From: Paraburkholderia sediminicola
Lineage (GTDB): Bacteria > Pseudomonadota > Gammaproteobacteria > Burkholderiales > Burkholderiaceae
NCBI RefSeq assembly: GCF_902859805.1
Contig: NZ_CADIKC010000014.1
Span: 62,001-126,000 of the forward strand
Reading direction: 5' to 3'
DNA length: 64,000 nt
Shown: piece by piece, positions 59,383 through 64,000 of the stretch
How the letters are laid out: the number at the start of each line of letters is the position of its first letter
How positions within the stretch are numbered: position 1 is the first letter of the stretch
Program-made: the position numbers and the translations under genes
Notes under the pieces: model-generated
The model's database searches: none
Seen by the model: the letters and a program-made list of their open reading frames with translations, nothing else
What the model was told of the DNA's origin: nothing

Positions 59383-61106
59383 GACGAGGCGCCTCCTGTG
59401 CTGCCAGTGCTACTGTTGCTCTCACTCGCCGCGGCCGTGCGTGCCGCGTCCTCTTCCTGCAACTTGCGCCATAGAATCTTGCCGCTGCCCGACTTGGGCA
59501 GCGACGTCACGAACTCGACAATGCGCGGCGCCTTGTAAGACGCCATCTGATCGTGCGCCCAGTCGATGATCTCCTGCTCGGTAATCGTGCCGGCATGCGC
59601 CGCGGCGGGCACCACCAGCGCCTTGACCGTTTCGCCGCGCCTGGTGTCCTTCACGCCGATCACGCACACCTCGTGGATCGCGGGATGCCGGTACATGAGC
59701 GCCTCGACTTCCGCGGGCCACACCTTATAGCCCGATGCATTGATCATGCGCTTCAGGCGATCGGTCATGAAGAAATAGCCGTCCTCGTCGATATGACCAA
59801 GGTCGCCGGTACGCAGAAAACGCTTGCCGTCGAGTTCGATAAACGCTTCTTCAGTGGCCTTGGGATTGCGCCAGTAGCCTTGCATCACCTGCGGCGCATT
59901 CACGATGATCTCGCCGGTTTCGCCTTGCGGTAGTTCCTGCAGCGTGACGGGATCGATCACGCGCGAGTCTACGTCGAATACGGGAATGCCCAGGCACTGC
60001 GGCTTCGGCCGATGCGGGGGATTGATGTGCGTGCCGGCAATCGTCTCTGACATGCCGTAGCCTTCGACATAATCGAGCCCTGTCAGCGACTTGAGCTTTC
60101 TGGCAATCGCGTCCGGCATCGCCGCGCCGCCGCCGCGTGCGCCCGTCAGGCTCGACAGATCGTATTCGCCGAGCTTCGGGTTCGACAGAAAATCAACCAT
60201 CATCGCCGTAATCGACTGCCACGCGGTCACGCGATATCTCTGCATACATAGCGCCGCGGCTTCCCGATCCCAGCGCGGCAGCACGATAATCGTGGCGCCG
60301 GAGAAGACCGCGCTGTTCATGCCGCCCTGCATGCCGGTCACATGAAAGAACGGCAATATCGACAGATACACACCATCCGGCGGCGCCGAAAACCAGACGC
60401 AGCCGCCGAGCAGCGTGCTCATCACACTGCGATGCGTATGCATGCAGCCCTTCGGCTTGCCGGTCGTGCCCGACGTGTACGGCATCACGCACAGATCGTC
60501 CGGACCCGTGGTGAGCGGACCTGGCGCGATATGCCGTTCGAGCACCTCGCGCCAGGGGATGACGCCGGGGATATTGAAGGTCTTGCGCGGCGCCGCCACG
60601 AATTCCGGCACGGGAATCGGCGATGGCCGCTTCAGATAATCGCTATACGTTGCGACGATTACGTGCTCGATGGCCTTCCCCGCCCCCTTGCCGATCAACG
60701 GCTCGACGTTCGCGAACAGGCATTGCGGCGCGATGATCGTGGTCGCCTCGCTATCCTCGACGTAATGCGCCAGTTCGCCGCTCATGTTCATCGGATTGAC
60801 CGGCACCACGACGGCGTTCGCACGCAGGATCCCGTAGTAAGCGATGATCCATTGCGGGCTGTTCTGCATGTAAAGCAGCACACGGTCGCCCGCTTTGACC
60901 TGGCATTCCTGCTGAAGAAACCCTGCGATGCGCTCGGTTTCGTCCTTGAATTCGCCGAACGTAACCGGCGTGTCGTAGAAGACGATGAACGGCTTGTTGG
61001 GAAAACGCGCCGCCGACACCTCGGCGTTATAGAAAATATTGGTCTCAGGCAGCGTCAGATGCAGCGGCACTTGCGGCGGCCAATTCGGGTGATGGCGTTC
61101 GTTCAT
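59379..61106 (-). CDS. AMP-dependent acyl-CoA ligase (second, long-chain-type)
   Basis: Acyl-CoA synthetase of 575 residues with YTSGTTGKPKGCMHTH near residue 195, GYGMSETIAGTHINPP, GEIIVNAPQVMQGYWRNPKAT, FLRTGDLGHIDEDGYFFMTDRLKRMINASGYKV, and the C-terminal Lys segment LPKSGSGKILWRKL. It is closest to the medium/long-chain fatty-acid type. The start MNERHHPNW (61106) has GGAGA about ten bases upstream; the longer frame (to 61373) is not homologous. It lies between an acyl-CoA dehydrogenase gene and the coupled second ligase. Confidence 0.9.
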   Translation of the reverse strand: MNERHHPNWPPQVPLHLTLPETNIFYNAEVSAARFPNKPFIVFYDTPVTFGEFKDETERIAGFLQQECQVKAGDRVLLYMQNSPQWIIAYYGILRANAVVVPVNPMNMSGELAHYVEDSEATTIIAPQCLFANVEPLIGKGAGKAIEHVIVATYSDYLKRPSPIPVPEFVAAPRKTFNIPGVIPWREVLERHIAPGPLTTGPDDLCVMPYTSGTTGKPKGCMHTHRSVMSTLLGGCVWFSAPPDGVYLSILPFFHVTGMQGGMNSAVFSGATIIVLPRWDREAAALCMQRYRVTAWQSITAMMVDFLSNPKLGEYDLSSLTGARGGGAAMPDAIARKLKSLTGLDYVEGYGMSETIAGTHINPPHRPKPQCLGIPVFDVDSRVIDPVTLQELPQGETGEIIVNAPQVMQGYWRNPKATEEAFIELDGKRFLRTGDLGHIDEDGYFFMTDRLKRMINASGYKVWPAEVEALMYRHPAIHEVCVIGVKDTRRGETVKALVVPAAAHAGTITEQEIIDWAHDQMASYKAPRIVEFVTSLPKSGSGKILWRKLQEEDAARTAAASESNSSTGSTGGASS

Positions 61107-61218
61107 AGGCGTCTCCAGCCTTACTGTCTGTGCGCGTTTCACCCGGAGGGTGCGCGCTTCGTTCACATCCGCCGCGTGATGGACGCGGCGGGTTAATGCG
61201 TCATGGCAATCAAGGGAT

Positions 61219-62454
61219 TCAGTTGCTTGATGAATGCCCGAGATGACGCCCAAGTTCCATCTTCGCAATGGCGTTACGGTGTACTTCGTCAGGGCCGTCC
61301 GCGAAACGCAGCGTGCGCGAACTCGCATACGCGCGAGCGAGGCCGAAGTCGTCGCTGACCGCGCCGCCGCCATGCACCTGCATCGCCCAGTCGATCACCT
61401 GGCACGCCATGCTGGGCGCCGCCACCTTGATCATGGCGATCTCCTGACGCGCGTCCTTGTTGCCGACCGTGTCCATCTTGTACGCCGCGTTCAGCACCAG
61501 AAAACGCGTCTGGTCGATCATGATGCGTGCATTCGCGATTCGCTCGCGGGTGACGCCCTGATCCGCGATCGATTTGCCGAACGCTACGCGCTCCAGCGAG
61601 CGGCGGCACATCGCTTCGAGCGCGCGCTCGGCGCGTCCGATCAAACGCATGCAGTGGTGAATACGGCCCGGTCCGAGCCGCCCTTGCGCGATCTCGAAGC
61701 CGCGGCCCTCGCCGAGCAGCATGTTGCTGGCCGGCACACGTACATTTTCAAAGGAGATTTCGGCGTGGCCGTGCGGGGCGTCGTCATAGCCGAAGACCGG
61801 CAGATGACGCAGTACTTTCACGCCCGGCGTGTCGATCGGCACCAGAATCATCGACTGCTGCTGATGCCGGTTGGTGTGGTCCGGGCTGGACTTGCCCATG
61901 AAGATGAGGACCTTGCAGCGCGGATCGTTCGCGCCCGAGGTCCACCATTTGCGGCCATTCAGAATGTAATCGTCGCCGTCGCGTTCGATGCGCGCTTCGA
62001 TATTGGTCGCGTCTGACGACGCCACTTCCGGCTCCGTCATCGCGAATGCCGAGCGGATCGAACCGTCGAGTAACGGCAGCAGCCATTGCTGTTGCTGCTC
62101 CGGTGTCGCGTAACGCACCAGCGTTTCCATGTTGCCGGTGTCCGGCGCCGAGCAGTTGAAAGGCTCTGCGCCGATATGCGAGCGCCCCATGATTTCGCAC
62201 AAGGGTGCGTATTCGAGGTTGGTGAGCCCTGCGCCGTATTTCGACTCGGGCAGGAACAGGTTCCACAAACCGACGGCCTTCGCTTTCTGTTTCAATTCTT
62301 CGATCACCGGCGCGGGCTGCCACCGGTTGCCGGATTCACGCGCGGCGTCCATCTGCGCTTCGAAAACCGCCTCCGCTGGATAGACGTACTCGTCCATGAA
62401 AGCGTTCAGGCGCTGCTGCAAACTCTTGACCTTGTCCGAGTGCTGAAAATTCAT
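61219..62454 (-). CDS. Acyl-CoA dehydrogenase
   Basis: FAD enzyme of 411 residues catalysing alpha,beta-desaturation of an acyl-CoA; electrons go to an ETF. It shows AFAMTEPEVASSDATNIEA (FAD/substrate signature), a C-terminal helical domain with VHGGGAVSDDFGLARAYASSRTLRFADGPDEVHRNAIAKMEL, and an RHLPVFGYDDAPHGHAEI beta-domain. It is of the ACAD10/11- or FadE-like type often found with unusual substrates. MNFQHSD (62454) has GGAGA upstream. It is preceded by an SDR gene 86 bp upstream on the same strand. Confidence 0.9.
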   Translation of the reverse strand: MNFQHSDKVKSLQQRLNAFMDEYVYPAEAVFEAQMDAARESGNRWQPAPVIEELKQKAKAVGLWNLFLPESKYGAGLTNLEYAPLCEIMGRSHIGAEPFNCSAPDTGNMETLVRYATPEQQQQWLLPLLDGSIRSAFAMTEPEVASSDATNIEARIERDGDDYILNGRKWWTSGANDPRCKVLIFMGKSSPDHTNRHQQQSMILVPIDTPGVKVLRHLPVFGYDDAPHGHAEISFENVRVPASNMLLGEGRGFEIAQGRLGPGRIHHCMRLIGRAERALEAMCRRSLERVAFGKSIADQGVTRERIANARIMIDQTRFLVLNAAYKMDTVGNKDARQEIAMIKVAAPSMACQVIDWAMQVHGGGAVSDDFGLARAYASSRTLRFADGPDEVHRNAIAKMELGRHLGHSSSN

Positions 62455-62540
62455 GCGGCGTCTCCGGTCCCATGCAAAGCTGTCTTCGTACGTAAACGCA
62501 ACACGCCCTGGCCAGCGCGCTGCGCCTCGAGACCACTCAA

Positions 62541-63314
62541 TCAAATAATGATCGAGCCGCCATCCACCGCAAAATACTGGCCCGTGATATGGCGCGACGC
62601 TTCACTCGCGAGGAACACGACCGGGCCTTTGAGATCTTCGTCGCCGCCGAGGCGCTGCAACGGCGTGCGCGAAATGACGGTGTCTTCGAGTTTGTCGAGC
62701 AAGCCCGCCGACATCTTCGACGGGAAAAATCCCGGGCAGATCGCGTTGACGTTGATGTTGTACTTGCCCCATTCCGCCGCGAGCGCCCGCGTGAAATTGA
62801 TCGCAGCAGCCTTGGAGGTGTTGTACGCAATCGTGTTCATGCCGGGCGGCGAACCCTTCAACCCCGCCACCGACGCGATGTTGATGATCTTGCCCGCACG
62901 ACGCGGGATCATGCTGCGCTTGCCCACTTCACGAGCGACGAAAAATGGCGCATGGACGTTCAGGTTCATCACCTTGTGCCACGCTTCATCAGGGTAGTCT
63001 TCGGCGGGTGCGCCCCACGTCGCGCCCGCGTTGTTTACGAGAATGTCGATGCTGCCATGCAGGCCGAGCACTTCATCCACGAGACCGGGGATACCTTCGA
63101 AGCGCTGCAGATCGTTGACGATGGTCTGCACCTCGATCCCGCGGCTTTGCAGATGCGTTTTCGCTTCGGCGAGTTCATTGGCCTTACGCGCGGTGATCGC
63201 CACGCGACAGCCCATTTCTCCCAATGCCTCAGCCATTTGCAGGCCCAGCCCGCGCGAGCCTCCGGTGATCAGTGCAACCTTGCCGTCCAGTTGAAACAGG
63301 TCTTTCACAGACAT
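62541..63314 (-). CDS. SDR family oxidoreductase (3-oxoacyl-reductase-like)
   Basis: Classical short-chain dehydrogenase of 257 residues. The cofactor motif is TGGSRGLGL (about 17-25), then NNAGATWG, the catalytic Ser in NIASVAGLKG and YNTSKAA for the YxxxK. The C-terminus has the usual PLQRLGGDEDLKGPVVFLASEASRHITGQYFAVDGG. GGAGGAG is about eight bases before the ATG at 63314. It heads the minus-strand unit SDR-ACAD-ligase-ligase-SDR, with a palindromic element at 63336-63348 immediately upstream. Its likely role is oxidation of a 3-hydroxyacyl-CoA or a related step. Confidence 0.9.
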   Translation of the reverse strand: MSVKDLFQLDGKVALITGGSRGLGLQMAEALGEMGCRVAITARKANELAEAKTHLQSRGIEVQTIVNDLQRFEGIPGLVDEVLGLHGSIDILVNNAGATWGAPAEDYPDEAWHKVMNLNVHAPFFVAREVGKRSMIPRRAGKIINIASVAGLKGSPPGMNTIAYNTSKAAAINFTRALAAEWGKYNINVNAICPGFFPSKMSAGLLDKLEDTVISRTPLQRLGGDEDLKGPVVFLASEASRHITGQYFAVDGGSIII

Positions 63315-63580
63315 TACGACGCTCCTCCAAGTTGTTCTGCAATGCAGACTTCTATTCCAGATTTTCTGACCATCATACGTGCCGAAATTCAGCCTGTAAA
63401 TAAAAGCACGCTCATTCACTTTTGATTTAAACTGACATGCATCGCCGATGGGCGGGTCATCGGGGCTTACCCGAATACCGCACTTTTCAATCGAGCCGCG
63501 TCTATGCGATTTCGTGGGTTTTCCGCGCCTGTCGCGTAGTTGTTCTGCATAGCGGCTTACCTTTGGACGGGTCTTCTCCC
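63315..63580. promoter_or_regulatory. 266-bp divergent gap, SDR / acyl-CoA dehydrogenase
   Basis: This gap holds the two divergent promoters of the catabolic set and the palindrome at 63336-63348. A half-site TTCTGCA recurs at 63543-63549 on the side of the plus-strand acyl-CoA dehydrogenase. Confidence 0.5.
63336..63348. promoter_or_regulatory. Palindrome TCTGCA-A-TGCAGA upstream of the SDR operon
   Basis: This 13-nt perfect palindrome is identical to the one at 51892-51904 and to the centre of the 31-nt palindrome at 50234-50264. It lies 22-34 bases before the SDR start codon, where a bound protein would block transcription or translation initiation. Confidence 0.55.
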
Positions 63581-64000
63581 ATGCAAGATGCGCTGATCAT
63601 CAACACGCGTGATCTGGAATTCCAGTTGTTCGAGGTGCTCGAGGCTGAGACGCTTACGCAGCGCGCGCGCCACGCCGACCACACTCGCGAGACTTTCAAC
63701 GCGGCGCTCGAAACCGCTCACGCGGTCGCCGCCGAAAAGTTCGCGCCGCACAACCGTCTTTCGGACGAGCACGAACCGCAATTCGACGGTCAACGCGTCA
63801 CGATGCCCACCGAGGTCAAAGACGCACTCGACGCGTTTTGCTCCGCCGGTTTCCTCGCTGCAGGTAAAGACTACGAATGGGGCGGCATGCAGTTGCCCTC
63901 GGTGATTTCCTTTGCGTGCCTGTCGCTCTTCAAGAGCGCCAACATCGCCACCTCGTCTTACGCAATGCTGACCACGGCGAATGCGAACGTGATCGAGCGT
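63581..64000 (+). CDS. Acyl-CoA dehydrogenase, N-terminal part (runs off the window)
   Basis: An open frame from ATG at 63581 continues without a stop to the last base, giving 140 residues. It matches the N-terminal helical domain of an acyl-CoA dehydrogenase of the type with an extra C-terminal domain: AHAVAAEKFAPHNRLSDEHEPQFDGQRV, then PTEVKDALDAFCSAGFLAAGKDYEWGGMQLP and the run TSSYAMLTTANANVI. It is divergent from the SDR-ACAD-ligase unit and is the second ACAD of the cluster. The catalytic base and the cofactor-binding C-terminal half lie outside the window. Confidence 0.85.
   Translation, partial: MQDALIINTRDLEFQLFEVLEAETLTQRARHADHTRETFNAALETAHAVAAEKFAPHNRLSDEHEPQFDGQRVTMPTEVKDALDAFCSAGFLAAGKDYEWGGMQLPSVISFACLSLFKSANIATSSYAMLTTANANVIER

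Noticed and set aside
1..64000. Search for CRISPR arrays, IS elements, prophage genes or toxin-antitoxin pairs
   Set aside because: No regularly spaced repeats, transposase or integrase motifs, or typical small toxin/antitoxin gene pairs are seen; gene content is that of a stable metabolic region.

Overview
The window reads as chromosomal DNA of a high-GC beta-proteobacterium, most likely Burkholderia or Paraburkholderia. This is inferred from the two trimeric general porins ending in GMRHxF, the many LysR/GlxA/TetR regulators, the gene styles and the gene order. I see no rRNA, tRNA, IS element, prophage or CRISPR array. About 53 genes are supported, most with a clear ribosome-binding site.

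Region 1 (1-6.2 kb) is general: an old-yellow-enzyme oxidoreductase divergent from its probable TetR repressor, with a palindromic operator between them; protein-L-isoaspartate methyltransferase; a second EF-G-like GTPase; and a porin.

Region 2 (about 6.5-45 kb) is a nearly complete pathway from choline-O-sulfate to pyruvate. Choline sulfatase (betC) sits with a choline-binding protein and a divergent LysR regulator. betI-betB-betA oxidise choline to glycine betaine. A long minus-strand operon, glyA - dipeptidase-like - DUF5943 - dgcA - dgcB - etfA - etfB - gbcA - gbcB, demethylates betaine to dimethylglycine and sarcosine, and a betaine-binding protein follows it. sdaA-soxBDAG turns sarcosine into glycine and serine into pyruvate. 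purU and fdhA deal with the one-carbon units. choV-choW-regulator-choX is the only complete transporter for this region, so two further binding proteins are orphans. Three different GlxA/AraC-type regulators lie inside the region. Upstream of choV, sdaA, fdhA and the betaine-binding protein I find the same arrangement, CGAC(A) cores exactly 21 bp apart and in the same orientation to the gene, a likely shared AraC-type operator.

Region 3 (45-50 kb) holds a possible 42-residue membrane protein, two small secreted proteins of unknown function, and a tartrate/D-malate module (MFS transporter, TtuC-like dehydrogenase, divergent LysR).

Region 4 (50-64 kb) holds a porin, a complete branched-chain-amino-acid-type ABC transporter (livHMGF and livK), and a catabolic set of two SDRs, two acyl-CoA ligases and two acyl-CoA dehydrogenases (the last cut by the window end). 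It looks like uptake and CoA-dependent breakdown of an unidentified carboxylic acid. A palindrome with core CTGCA-W-TGCAG occurs four times in the gaps of this region, including a perfect 31-nt copy, and suggests a common regulator encoded elsewhere.
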